Assembly (NCBI GenBank): GCA_945913025.1
Contig: CAMECJ010000006.1
Coordinates: 53,088-117,087 of the forward strand
DNA length: 64,000 nucleotides
Reading direction: 5' to 3'
From: an uncultured Elusimicrobia bacterium
GTDB taxonomy: Bacteria; Elusimicrobiota; Elusimicrobia; Elusimicrobiales; Elusimicrobiaceae
Translations under genes and position numbers: made by a program
Shown here: positions 8,317 through 16,274 of the stretch, piece by piece
How the letters are laid out: each line of letters starts with the position of its first letter
Position numbering within the stretch: the first letter of the stretch is position 1
The notes under the pieces: model-generated
Seen by the model: the letters and a program-made list of their open reading frames with translations, nothing else
Told to the model about the DNA's origin: nothing
Database searches by the model: none

Positions 8317-8958
8317 ATGAAAGGTTTTACGTCTTGCCGTCACCCTGAACTGACGGCTATACATTGTTGCCGTCATCCTGAACTTGTTTCAGGATCCAGT
8401 CATCCGGTTTCAGGGTCCAGTAAAATGGGTTTTACGCTAATTGAGCTGTTAGTCGTCGTACTCATTATCGGCATTTTAGCCGCCGTTGCCTTGCCGCAAT
8501 ATCAAAAAGCCGTGCTGAAAAGCCGCCACGCCAATGCGTTGGTTTTGCTGCGTGCGATTAAAGACGCGGAAGAACGCTATTATATGGAAAACGGAGAATA
8601 TACAACCGATTGGGAGGCGTTAGATATTTCTCTTCCATCCTCTTGCACGGTTAACGGCATTTCGGTGCAGTGTAACATCGGCGGCATGAATGCAGCCTAT
8701 GCCCTTTCCCTGAACAATCATTTTAGTTACCCCAGTCATTATGCCGTTACCGCGGATGTCAGTAATTCTAAACTATGGCTCGGTTGGCAGTGGCAGTTGA
8801 ATTTTGCTTCTATTTGGCCCGGCAAAAAGATTTGTTTGCCGAGAGATTCCGACGGAAATATAGGACGCGAACTGTGCCAATCATTTGGCGGAAAGGAATG
8901 CGGGGCGTATGCAGGGTGGTATCCGGGTGTTTCCAAAATATATTGTTTGCCGGACTAG
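8317..8958 (+). CDS. Type IV pilin-like protein with repeat-encoded 38-aa leader
   Basis: 213 aa from the ATG at 8317. The ORF-track start at 8215 lies within the 31-bp repeat close to the promoter, and GGGGAA precedes the chosen ATG. The mature pilin begins [11 protein letters not shown] with E5 present. The leader is unusually long (38 aa) and contains two copies of an RHPEL peptide, which is the translation of palindromic DNA repeats. The C-terminal part has cysteines and an LCQSFGGKEC motif like the pilin at 25836. Its 5' region (ACTCAG.ATGACTTTTTTAAT) is shared with the pilin at 57867. It converges on another pilin-like gene at 8978. Confidence 0.92.
   Translation: MKGFTSCRHPELTAIHCCRHPELVSGSSHPVSGSSKMGFTLIELLVVVLIIGILAAVALPQYQKAVLKSRHANALVLLRAIKDAEERYYMENGEYTTDWEALDISLPSSCTVNGISVQCNIGGMNAAYALSLNNHFSYPSHYAVTADVSNSKLWLGWQWQLNFASIWPGKKICLPRDSDGNIGRELCQSFGGKECGAYAGWYPGVSKIYCLPD
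8332..8421 (+). repeat. Palindromic elements inserted in a pilin leader
   Basis: Contains CCGTCACCCTGAACTGACGG and, at 8370-8396, CCGTCATCCTGAAC...GTTTCAGGATC, which folds on itself. The flanks AAAGGTTTTACG (8320-8331) and AAATGGGTTTTACG (8423-8436) look like a duplicated target. In frame with the pilin, adding 35 codons relative to the minimal MKG leader. Confidence 0.8.
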
Positions 8959-8977
8959 TTTTTTGCGTGCGGAGAAC

Positions 8978-9574
8978 CTAGCGGATTAAATAAGCCTCTT
9001 TTCCGTCTATAGTTATCGGGCCGCCCTCGGCTTGCGTTTGGCAGAAATCTTTTCCCGCAGGGTTAAGCGGCACGCACGCAAGATGCATAAAATTGTTGAC
9101 GGTAGTCAGTTCGTATGCGGCGTGCGGGTTACTGTTGCTTTGGGTGAATACGGCTTCCCAGCAGGGAGTGCTGGCGCTATCCTCGCCGCGGCAGATGATA
9201 TTTCCCGTAAAATTTTTAAGTTTTTCCTCTTGCAGGCGTTTTGTCATACGGTCGGCTTGTTCTTGCGACATAAAGCGGCCGGACGCAAAATTTTTCTGCC
9301 TTCCCCATAACATTACCACTTCGGTAATGCGCGCGTTCTCTACCGCGTTGTAGTAATACGGCAGCGCGGCGGCGGTTAGTATGGTGATAATGAGTATGGC
9401 GGACAGCAGTTCAAGCAGCGTAAAACCTGTTTTATTGGATCCTGAAATGCTACGGCTGGACTCCGGATTACGGCCTTCCGGAGTGACGCTAAGCGGAAAA
9501 AGCGTCAGTTCAGGATGACGATAATAAGACGGATCCGTCAATTCTATGTGACGGAAAAGCATAAAACCTTTCAT
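8978..9574 (-). CDS. Type IV pilin-like/pseudopilin with 50-aa leader
   Basis: 198 aa. Mature start G/FTLLELLSAILIITIL, with E5 and a hydrophobic helix, then ALPYYYNAV as in the other pilins. The 50-residue leader is built from translated palindromic repeats (RHIEL, RHPEL, TPEGRNPESS). The C-terminal domain differs from the other four pilins. The start lies 2 bp after the stop of the AlbA_2 gene, so the two are probably one operon; GAGG precedes the ATG. Minor pilin or pseudopilin is the most likely role. Confidence 0.87.
   Translation of the reverse strand: MKGFMLFRHIELTDPSYYRHPELTLFPLSVTPEGRNPESSRSISGSNKTGFTLLELLSAILIITILTAAALPYYYNAVENARITEVVMLWGRQKNFASGRFMSQEQADRMTKRLQEEKLKNFTGNIICRGEDSASTPCWEAVFTQSNSNPHAAYELTTVNNFMHLACVPLNPAGKDFCQTQAEGGPITIDGKEAYLIR
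9438..9554 (-). repeat. Cluster of palindromic elements in a pilin leader
   Basis: Three palindromes on the plus strand: CCGTCAATTCTATGTGACGG (9535-9554), CGTCAGTTCAGGATGACG (9503-9520) and ACTCCGG...CCGGAGT (9460-9484). They lie within codons 6-46 of the minus-strand pilin gene and keep the frame. Confidence 0.75.
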
Positions 9575-9576
9575 TT

Positions 9577-10761
9577 TTAGTGCGCCTCTTTCTGCAAATT
9601 TTTACCCAATGCGCGGATTTCTTTTTCGCTCGTTTGTAGTCCAAGCGACCACGCTGTTTCGTGCAGCACACTCTCCCAAATTTCCGGCAGCGAGGTTTGT
9701 AATTTCGCCAGCGTGAGCGCGCGTTCCAGCCGTACGTAATCTTCCAGCGCGGTGGCTTGTTTTTTGCCGAACAATACGCGAAGCGCGCGGGTGTTGGCTA
9801 TTTTACAGCGGAACAGGAGCGGGCCGCCGAAGGAAATTTTTTCTAAAAATTTCCGCGCCGTTAATAAAAAAAGCGTCAGGTTTTGGGCCAGGGTTTCCAA
9901 GCGCACGGTTGTGGCTTCGTGGCCGTTTACCATTTCTTCCGAGGATACAACCTGCTTATTCATAACCAATCCGTATGAATTAAATTCCGTCATATGGAGT
10001 ATTCCGCGTTTGTTGGAGATAACCGCCGCGCCGTCCTGTACGGGCAGGAGGGGAAAGTCCGGATCGGCCATTACGCCATACGGCGCACGCACGGACGAAG
10101 CGGCCACGAGCGCGGGCAAGTGCTTGTAATCGGTCAGCGGTTCTTCGGGGTATAAAGGAATGACGGAGAGCGCGGCCACCGCTTCGCCCGCCGGATTGGC
10201 AGCCCGCGTTTTGAGGTAATTTTCAAAATGGCTTTCGGCTTTGTCGTGCAGAATATGGCGCAGCCGTTCGGATTTTTGGCGGTGGTCCAGCAGCCACGGC
10301 AGTTTGTCGGGGTGGACGATGGTTTCGGGGCGGCTGCTTTGGCCCGTGCGGATGTAGGCGCGTTTTAATTTGCCCACTAAATGTGGCGTTAAATTGCTTT
10401 GCGGGATATGAATGAGCACAAACATCCGCCCGCCCGTTTTGCTGACGCAGACGTTAATATCCACAAACACGACGGGGTCAATGTGGGTTTGAATGATATC
10501 CTCAATGGAATTGCGCATTTTTTCATGGTAAGGAATGCCGGTAAACGGAGATTTCGGCTTGTCGTTTTTATCGTCTTGTACGCCTACGATTATCATTCCG
10601 CCCATCGCGTTGGCGAACGAAGCGATGGTTTTGGCGAATTTTTCGTGGTTTTTGGGCAGCATATATTTGTAGTCCAGCTGCTTGCCCTCGGGCATCCCGC
10701 GGCCGCAGAAATCAACAACGTCGTCAAACGTAATGTTATGAAACGGTTTTTTAAACAACAT
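9577..10761 (-). CDS. AlbA_2 (Schlafen AlbA) domain protein
   Basis: About 394 aa. Residues ~20-150 match the AlbA_2/Schlafen-type domain: an E-x-LDYKYMLP start, ASFANAMGGMIIVGVQDD and a VPQSNLTPH-like IPQSNLTPH segment before the RTGQSSRPE turn. Such domains occur in putative transcription factors and nucleic-acid-associated proteins; exact activity is unknown. The C-terminal ~240 residues match nothing I recognise. The ATG at 10761 is preferred over the upstream GTG because GAGGTG sits 8 nt before it. The next gene, a pilin-like gene, begins 2 bp after the stop. Confidence 0.75.
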   Translation of the reverse strand: MLFKKPFHNITFDDVVDFCGRGMPEGKQLDYKYMLPKNHEKFAKTIASFANAMGGMIIVGVQDDKNDKPKSPFTGIPYHEKMRNSIEDIIQTHIDPVVFVDINVCVSKTGGRMFVLIHIPQSNLTPHLVGKLKRAYIRTGQSSRPETIVHPDKLPWLLDHRQKSERLRHILHDKAESHFENYLKTRAANPAGEAVAALSVIPLYPEEPLTDYKHLPALVAASSVRAPYGVMADPDFPLLPVQDGAAVISNKRGILHMTEFNSYGLVMNKQVVSSEEMVNGHEATTVRLETLAQNLTLFLLTARKFLEKISFGGPLLFRCKIANTRALRVLFGKKQATALEDYVRLERALTLAKLQTSLPEIWESVLHETAWSLGLQTSEKEIRALGKNLQKEAH

Positions 10762-10794
10762 ATCGCGCACCTCGCTTTGGCCCTGCGGCTCTTT

Positions 10795-10806
10795 ATTTAT
10801 TATAAT
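10795..10806. promoter_or_regulatory. Symmetric divergent -10 region
   Basis: TTATTATAATAA is self-complementary and gives TATAAT on both strands between the divergent AlbA_2 and MgtE_N/CBS genes. Confidence 0.45.
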
Positions 10807-10850
10807 AACATTATTGCCGGAAAACCGGAAACTTTCAAGGATGTTTGAAT

Positions 10851-11603
10851 ATGAATACTCCTATGCACGCGCTGGCCGGCGCAATTACGGAAAAATTTAT
10901 CGAGGCGGCCCCCGAAGCCGCCGCCCGCGCGCTGTCCGCCATGGCAACGCACGAGGCGGTTTTGCTGCTTTCTCCGTTAAAAGCGCAGTTGGTGGTTGCT
11001 TGTTTAAACCCGATGGAGCCGTCCAAAGCCGCCGCCGTTTTGCGCCGTCTGCCGCTTAGGCAGGCGTCGTATGTGCTTTCGCGCTTGGCGGTGCCGCAGG
11101 CCGCGCGGGTAATGCAGGCGTTTTCCGGCCCGTACAGGGAGCGGATTTCCGGCGTGCTGGAACCGTCTTTTGTCAAACTGCTTGCCGAGTCGTCCAATTA
11201 CGCCGAGGGCAGTGCGGGGGCTTATATGCGGACGGATTTTGTGGCCGTACGTACGGAGACGAAACTTTCCCAGTTGGTGGAACGTCTTAAAAATCTGCCG
11301 CGTAAAAAACTGCCGCAGTTTTGCTGGGTAACGGATAAAGACGGCGTGTTGAGGGGGGTAATCCGCGCGGCGGAACTGGCGTTTTACGCGCCGCAAAGCG
11401 CGGCCGGATCTGTGATGACGGACTGCCCGTCCGTCCGGCCGGACCAACCCGCCCAAACGTTTCGTAAAATTTTTGAAGAGTCCGCCTGCGATACGCTTCC
11501 CGTAACGGATGAAAAGGGCGTACTGGTGGGTGTATTATGTAGGTCCGCCGTGCCGTTTGAGCCGCAGGACAAGAAGTCGTTTTGGCGCAAGTTGGCGGGT
11601 TGA
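10851..11603 (+). CDS. MgtE-N / CBS domain protein without membrane domain
   Basis: 250 aa from the ATG at 10851; AAGGATG lies 7 nt upstream and the ORF-track TTG at 10845 is rejected. Residues ~15-110 form alpha-helical repeats of the MgtE intracellular N domain (MATHEAVLLLSPL, MEPSKAAAVLRRLP). Residues ~125-240 form a CBS pair (VTDKDGVLRGVIRAAEL and VTDEKGVLVGVL). The magnesium-channel membrane domain of MgtE is absent, so this is a stand-alone cytosolic sensor-like module. Ligand and partner unknown. A secreted GH3 gene follows 68 bp later. Confidence 0.8.
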   Translation: MNTPMHALAGAITEKFIEAAPEAAARALSAMATHEAVLLLSPLKAQLVVACLNPMEPSKAAAVLRRLPLRQASYVLSRLAVPQAARVMQAFSGPYRERISGVLEPSFVKLLAESSNYAEGSAGAYMRTDFVAVRTETKLSQLVERLKNLPRKKLPQFCWVTDKDGVLRGVIRAAELAFYAPQSAAGSVMTDCPSVRPDQPAQTFRKIFEESACDTLPVTDEKGVLVGVLCRSAVPFEPQDKKSFWRKLAG

Positions 11604-11671
11604 TTTTTTGTCGGTCTCGGGCGCGGAGGTTTTGTTCCGCGTGTGTTGTTATTCAAATTGAAGGAGAGGAT

Positions 11672-13381
11672 ATGAAACATTTCTTGGTACCGGCCGTTTT
11701 TTGTTTATGCGCCGGCTTTTTATACGGCGCACCGGCGCCGAAAGCGGAGGAATTGTCCCTGCGCGAGCAAGTGGGGCAGACGATTGTGCCCCGCGTGTTT
11801 ATCGGAAAACACCGCGGTTTTAAGAAGGCCGTCAAACGCGGCGAGGTCGGCGGGTTTATTTTAAAAACGACCGACGGGCTGCTCGTCAAACCGCAGCTGA
11901 CCCCCGAAAACCAAAAACAGTATTTTGAAAAACAGCGCAAACTGCTGTTAAAAACCATATCCGATTTAACGAAATGGGCCAAAGAGAGCCGCCGCAAAAT
12001 CCCGCTGATTTTTGCGTTTGATTACGAGGGGGGAACGGTAACCTCTCCGATGTATATGGGGCTCAAGCAGATGCCGTCTAATATGCTTTTGGCGGCTTCG
12101 GGGCAAGACGGTATCATTTCCGATATGTACGCCGCACAGGCGCGGGAAATTAAATCCGTCGGCGGCAATGTATCGTTCGGTCCGGTAACGGACGTCAACT
12201 CCAACCCGTTGAACCCGATTATTCAAACCCGCTCGTTTGGAGATGACTCCTCCGTAGTCGGCCGCCGCGCCGCTGCGGCGGTGCGTGCTCTTCAGGCAAA
12301 CGGCGTGGGGGCGTTTAACAAACATTTCCCGGGGCACGGAGACACGTCCGTTGACTCCCATCGGGAGATGCCCGTTACCGCCCTGCCCGAAGACGAACTG
12401 TGGCAGAAGCACGTATCAGCGTTTGTTCCTTCGGTGGACGCGGGCGTGTACGGCATCATGAATTCGCACGTGGTTTATCCGGCGCTTGATGAAGAAAATC
12501 CGGCGTCTTTTTCTCCTAAAATTTTGCACAATTTGTTGCGCGGCAAAATGGGTTTTTCCGGCGTAATCGCCACAGACGGGCTGGATATGGGCGCCGTGAG
12601 CGGCGTGGGCGTGGAGAATATCGTCCGCCGCGCCTATAAAGCGGGCAATGATATGCTGCTTTTGAGCGCTCCGGCCGATAACTTAAAAGCGGCTTCTGTT
12701 TATCCTAAACGCGCGGCCGATTTTGTGGAAAAAAGCGTCGCCTCCGGCGCGCCGGACGCGTTGACGGAGGAGGAAATCCGTACGGCCGCCGCCAAAGTGT
12801 TGGCGCTTAAACAAAAACTGGGCCTTTTTGACGGGGCGGGCGCGTCTGTGGCCGAAACGGGTTTTGACGCCGCCTCCCGCCGCGCCGCCGAAGCGGGCGT
12901 AACGCTGGTGCGCGACCAACAAAAACTCGTTCCGCTGTCGGGCGACATTAAAGAGGTTTGCGCCGTAATGTTTGCCGACAATGTTTTTAGCGGACAATTA
13001 ATGACGTTTGGCGATTATTTAACGGCGCGCGGCAAAACCGTGCGGACGGTGCTGCTGCCCGTTTCCCCTACCGCCGAGGATTTAAAGACCGCGGGCGAAT
13101 GTATGCGCGGCGCGCAGCTGGTGGCGTTGGGCACTTCCCGTGCGGCTAGGACGGATGAAGCGCAGTTTACCACGGTAACGGAACTGCTGCGTGCGGCGGA
13201 AGCGTCAGGCAAACAGACGGTGCTGCTTTCTTTGTTAAATCCGTACGAAATTCCGCTTTATCCGCAGGTTAGTACGGTGGTTGCGCTGTATGGCCCGACG
13301 GAACACTCGGTGCGCGCATCGGCAAAAATTTTGATGGGGGATATTCCCGCCAAAGGCAAACTGCCGGTTTCGCTTGAATAA
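11672..13381 (+). CDS. Secreted glycoside hydrolase family 3 (NagZ-like)
   Basis: 569 aa from the ATG at 11672, preceded by AAGGAGAGG; the longer ORF-track start is rejected. A signal peptide is evident (MKHFLVPAVFCLCAGFLYGA). The GH3 N-terminal barrel carries FAFDYEGGTV, the NagZ-type loop KHFPGHGDTSVDSH with the catalytic Asp-x-His, and ATDGLDMGAV containing the nucleophile Asp. An additional C-terminal GH3 sandwich-like domain (~residues 400-569) makes it longer than cytosolic NagZ. Likely a periplasmic or surface beta-N-acetylhexosaminidase or related glycosidase. A second GH3 is at 53768. Confidence 0.9.
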   Translation: MKHFLVPAVFCLCAGFLYGAPAPKAEELSLREQVGQTIVPRVFIGKHRGFKKAVKRGEVGGFILKTTDGLLVKPQLTPENQKQYFEKQRKLLLKTISDLTKWAKESRRKIPLIFAFDYEGGTVTSPMYMGLKQMPSNMLLAASGQDGIISDMYAAQAREIKSVGGNVSFGPVTDVNSNPLNPIIQTRSFGDDSSVVGRRAAAAVRALQANGVGAFNKHFPGHGDTSVDSHREMPVTALPEDELWQKHVSAFVPSVDAGVYGIMNSHVVYPALDEENPASFSPKILHNLLRGKMGFSGVIATDGLDMGAVSGVGVENIVRRAYKAGNDMLLLSAPADNLKAASVYPKRAADFVEKSVASGAPDALTEEEIRTAAAKVLALKQKLGLFDGAGASVAETGFDAASRRAAEAGVTLVRDQQKLVPLSGDIKEVCAVMFADNVFSGQLMTFGDYLTARGKTVRTVLLPVSPTAEDLKTAGECMRGAQLVALGTSRAARTDEAQFTTVTELLRAAEASGKQTVLLSLLNPYEIPLYPQVSTVVALYGPTEHSVRASAKILMGDIPAKGKLPVSLE

Positions 13382-13448
13382 GGCGCGTCTTGATTTTTTT
13401 GCATTTTTAACATAAACTTATTTAAATACATATAATAATGAGGTTATT

Positions 13449-14567
13449 ATGAAAAAATTGTTAATTTTGGGCCTTTTGTCCGTAGGGTTATCGGTCAATG
13501 CTGCTGAGATGAGTTTTATAACGGTGTTGTCCTCTCCCGTGGGCTCGTTTAACCGGCTTGAGGTGGTAGATTCCGCTCAACCCGCATCCGCTTCTAGGGT
13601 CAATTTCTGTACGAAAGTCGGTACGGAAGGGAGGGTACAGTTACAGGGGCTGGACAGTGCGTCGTTAGGCAACCTTACTTTGGCTTCTGATGTAGTGTTG
13701 GGCCGTTCGGGATCGGGCGATTATGTGTTGAACTCCATTTCTTTAAATAGCGGCGGCGCCGTTAAGGGCAGCCGGTTGCTGGCAAATAATGTAACCGTCT
13801 CCGGCCAAGGGGTTGGAAAGTCCTCTAATTTGTACGGTACCACGCTGACGGTAGCGGGTGCCAAAACAAAAAATTTAGAAGTGGGCGAAGATGTGCATGT
13901 AATTAGTAATTCTCTCAGTTCGTCCAGTATGGTATGGAGTAACGAGTATCAGGCTGATGCTGCGTGCAGCTTAACCAACCAATGCCAAAAACAGTATTTG
14001 TTAAAATCAACAATCAAAGAATCAGCAGTTGTTGGTTGTTCCGATGTTGCCTATAGGTATCGACATAAACAAGAATGTTGTCCTTCTTGGCCGAATAGGG
14101 AGGATCCTGTTTGTTATCGGCGTTCATACGTTTGGACTAAAACTTTACTTCCGACATACGGTAATTATAAGTATGTAGCTGTTTCCGATGCGAGAGACTG
14201 TACTGCTACGTCTTATACTGGTGGTTCTGGCCACGTAGTCTATCCCGCAAAGGTAGAGAATTACGGTTTTCAAGGGAATATAACTCCAGTATGTAATTAT
14301 ACGACACAGACGGAAGGTGCGAAATGTAATCCGGCTGTAGTAGGGAACGGCGGGTGTTATCTTGCGATAGACTCATCCTCAGTGTTTGGTTACCCAGGAG
14401 GTTGGATGGATCGACTTAGAGAAGAGTGTGACAATTATGGACAAACTTGTTCCACTTGGTATAAGTATAATGATTATTATTGTTCATGGTACAACGTACA
14501 ACAATGGTTAGGGTTGGAATGTTCTGCAAACGGACCTTGGGTACCGTACGGTTGGGAAGCTGAATAG
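13449..14567 (+). CDS. Cys-rich exported protein, unknown function
   Basis: 372 aa with a clear signal peptide (MKKLLILGLLSVGLSVNA). Residues ~55-165 are short repetitive Gly/Ser/Val/Leu strands (LGNLTLASDVVLG, VKGSRLLANNVTVSG) resembling a beta-solenoid. The C-terminal half (residues ~170-372) is Tyr/Trp-rich and has 14 cysteines, suggesting disulphide bonds outside the cytoplasm. Base composition becomes visibly more AT-rich from about 13.95 kb, suggesting a mosaic origin. GAGG precedes the ATG and a TATAAT lies ~15 bp further up. Could be a surface or pilus-associated protein; no family recognised. Confidence 0.8.
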   Translation: MKKLLILGLLSVGLSVNAAEMSFITVLSSPVGSFNRLEVVDSAQPASASRVNFCTKVGTEGRVQLQGLDSASLGNLTLASDVVLGRSGSGDYVLNSISLNSGGAVKGSRLLANNVTVSGQGVGKSSNLYGTTLTVAGAKTKNLEVGEDVHVISNSLSSSSMVWSNEYQADAACSLTNQCQKQYLLKSTIKESAVVGCSDVAYRYRHKQECCPSWPNREDPVCYRRSYVWTKTLLPTYGNYKYVAVSDARDCTATSYTGGSGHVVYPAKVENYGFQGNITPVCNYTTQTEGAKCNPAVVGNGGCYLAIDSSSVFGYPGGWMDRLREECDNYGQTCSTWYKYNDYYCSWYNVQQWLGLECSANGPWVPYGWEAE

Positions 14568-14582
14568 TTAATTCTGTTTCTT

Positions 14583-14616
14583 TACCCCCGCTTTACGGCG
14601 GGGGGGTGTATTTTAT
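14583..14616 (+). terminator. Terminator after the Cys-rich protein gene
   Basis: ACCCCCGC pairs with GCGGGGGT around a short loop, followed by a T-rich stretch. Confidence 0.85.
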
Positions 14617-14735
14617 ACCCCCAACATTGTCGGAGAATATGTATTGTACAGCGGTATAACAGATTATTTCGGTAACAGCACTGTGCCTAACAGTCCGGTT
14701 CGTAACCGCGGCGTCCGTGCGCCGCGTGGTCAATT

Positions 14736-14753
14736 TGCTATAATATCCGTATG
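14736..14753 (+). promoter_or_regulatory. Leaderless extended -10 promoter of smpB
   Basis: TGCTATAAT is an extended -10; exactly 6 nt separate TATAAT from the ATG. Confidence 0.65.
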
Positions 14754-15221
14754 ACGAAAAAAGGAGCCGTTTTGTTGGTGTGTTCCAACCGTAAGGCATA
14801 CCACGATTATTTTATTGAGGATACGTACGAAGCCGGACTGGAGCTTTTGGGCGCAGAGGTAAAATCTATCCGCCAAAAGGAGCTGAGTCTGGAGGGCAGT
14901 TTCGTGCGGGTGGAAAACGGTACTGCCTGCGTGTACAATATGCACGTAAAACCTTATAAATTTAATTCGCTGACGGAACCGGATCCCACCCGCGTGCGCC
15001 GGCTGCTCCTCAATAAAAAAGAACTGCGCAAACTGGCCGCCAAGGCGGACAGAAAAGGTTATTCGCTGGTACCTGTGGAAGTGTATTTTAAAGACGGGTG
15101 GGCAAAACTGAAATTGGCCGTCGCCAAGGGCAAACATTTATTTGATAAGCGCGAGAGCCTGAAAAAGCGCGATTTAAACCGCGAAATGGAAAAAAATTTT
15201 AAAAACAACATTCGTTTTTAA
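14751..15221 (+). CDS. smpB: SsrA-binding protein SmpB
   Basis: 156 aa, normal length. It carries SmpB motifs: the start of the OB fold with NRKAYHDYFIEDTYEAG, then GAEVKSIR, and the basic C-terminal tail KGKHLFDKRESLKKRD that enters the ribosomal decoding centre. It works with tmRNA (ssrA, not in this window) to rescue stalled ribosomes. Predicted leaderless mRNA. Confidence 0.97.
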   Translation: MTKKGAVLLVCSNRKAYHDYFIEDTYEAGLELLGAEVKSIRQKELSLEGSFVRVENGTACVYNMHVKPYKFNSLTEPDPTRVRRLLLNKKELRKLAAKADRKGYSLVPVEVYFKDGWAKLKLAVAKGKHLFDKRESLKKRDLNREMEKNFKNNIRF

Positions 15222-15301
15222 ATCGTTCCGACGGATATCTTTCCTATATAAATAAAAAACGCTGGATTTTTTTCGTACAATATTCTAAAATATATTTAAT
15301 T

Positions 15302-15385
15302 GGGCGGGTGGCGGAATTGGCAGACGCGTACGGCTCAGGACCGTATGGACGAAAGTCCTTAAGGGTTCAACTCCCTTTCCGCCCA
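15302..15385 (+). tRNA. tRNA-Leu (anticodon CAG)
   Basis: 84 nt, class II. Acceptor GGGCGGG pairs with TCCGCCC, discriminator A. The anticodon stem TACGG/CCGTA encloses CTCAGGA, giving CAG at 15336-15338, and a long variable arm follows. CCA is not encoded. ftsQ begins only 22 bp downstream with no promoter visible between. Confidence 0.95.
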
Positions 15386-15407
15386 TTTCATTTTTTGGTT
15401 GCACAGC

Positions 15408-16229
15408 ATGAGAAAGAATGATTACTATCGGCCTCCGGCGTCGTCTTTAGGCAAAAAGAAACGTGTGGTTCGGCGGAAAACAGGGTCATCCTTTTTTTTT
15501 AAGTTCATTCTGCTTTTCTTCTTTTTGGGCTTACTCTCCGGCGGTGTATGGGCTGTTGTCAAAGTTTATGGGCTGGTTACCAGCGCACAACTTTCCGAAT
15601 GGCATGTAAAAACGGTGGCCGTTTCCGGCGTGATGGGCAATTTTAATAAAGAATTGTCCGCCCTGGCGCAGCCTTACAAGGGCAAACCGTTTTCTGTTCA
15701 AGATGCTGTGGCGCTGCGCGAAAAAATTGTTAAAAAATATCCGATGTTAAAAGACGTTAGCGTCAAGCGCAGTCTGTTAAGCGGCAAGCTAAACGTATCT
15801 GCCAAACACAGAAAGCCGGTTGCCAAATTCGTTCTGCCCGATAAATCCGTCAAATACATTGATCCGGACAGCACCGTATATGCCGATCCGAATCCTAATC
15901 TTTTGGAATCCGTTCCGTCAGTGGAACTGGAAGGAACCGTGCCGGAAAAATTAGGCGCGGAATTTGTGGATTTGGTGGAAAGTACGTTAAAATTGCGCAG
16001 AGAATTGGATTTTGCTTTTTTGCGTATGAATTTGACCGAAAATACGGTTAAAATGTATATGCCGCAGGGCGGCGTGATTGACTTCGGAAAGGCCGTCAAT
16101 TTAAAAAAGAAGGCCGCGCGCGCGGCGCAGATTATTGCGCTTTCGCCCGAAAAATACGCGCGCCCGTACACGCTTAATTTTGAATTTTTTGAATACGGAA
16201 AAGTTTTTTTAACACAGAACGCAAATTAA
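15408..16229 (+). CDS. ftsQ: Cell division protein FtsQ/DivIB
   Basis: 273 aa from the ATG at 15408. A basic cytoplasmic N-terminus (KKKRVVRRK), one transmembrane segment (residues ~28-50), then a POTRA-type domain (WHVKTVAVSGV, then RSLLSGKLNVSAKHRKPVAKF) and a beta domain. It links the early FtsZ ring to septal wall synthesis in the periplasm. Identity is strengthened by ftsA and ftsZ immediately downstream. No clear Shine-Dalgarno precedes it, and the tRNA-Leu ends 22 nt upstream. Confidence 0.9.
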   Translation: MRKNDYYRPPASSLGKKKRVVRRKTGSSFFFKFILLFFFLGLLSGGVWAVVKVYGLVTSAQLSEWHVKTVAVSGVMGNFNKELSALAQPYKGKPFSVQDAVALREKIVKKYPMLKDVSVKRSLLSGKLNVSAKHRKPVAKFVLPDKSVKYIDPDSTVYADPNPNLLESVPSVELEGTVPEKLGAEFVDLVESTLKLRRELDFAFLRMNLTENTVKMYMPQGGVIDFGKAVNLKKKAARAAQIIALSPEKYARPYTLNFEFFEYGKVFLTQNAN

Positions 16230-16233
16230 GTTT

Positions 16234-16239
16234 TATAAT
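16234..16239 (+). promoter_or_regulatory. Candidate internal -10 box for ftsA
   Basis: TATAAT 35 bp upstream of the ftsA ATG, in the ftsQ-ftsA gap; AGGTGG serves as ribosome binding site. Confidence 0.4.
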
Positions 16240-16274
16240 AGAACTAGAGCAATTTTTTTCAGGTGGTTTTGATT

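Noticed and set aside
15488-15500. T-run in ftsQ as another phase-variable tract
   Set aside because: It encodes Phe codons within the coding frame just before the membrane helix and is shorter than the promoter tracts.
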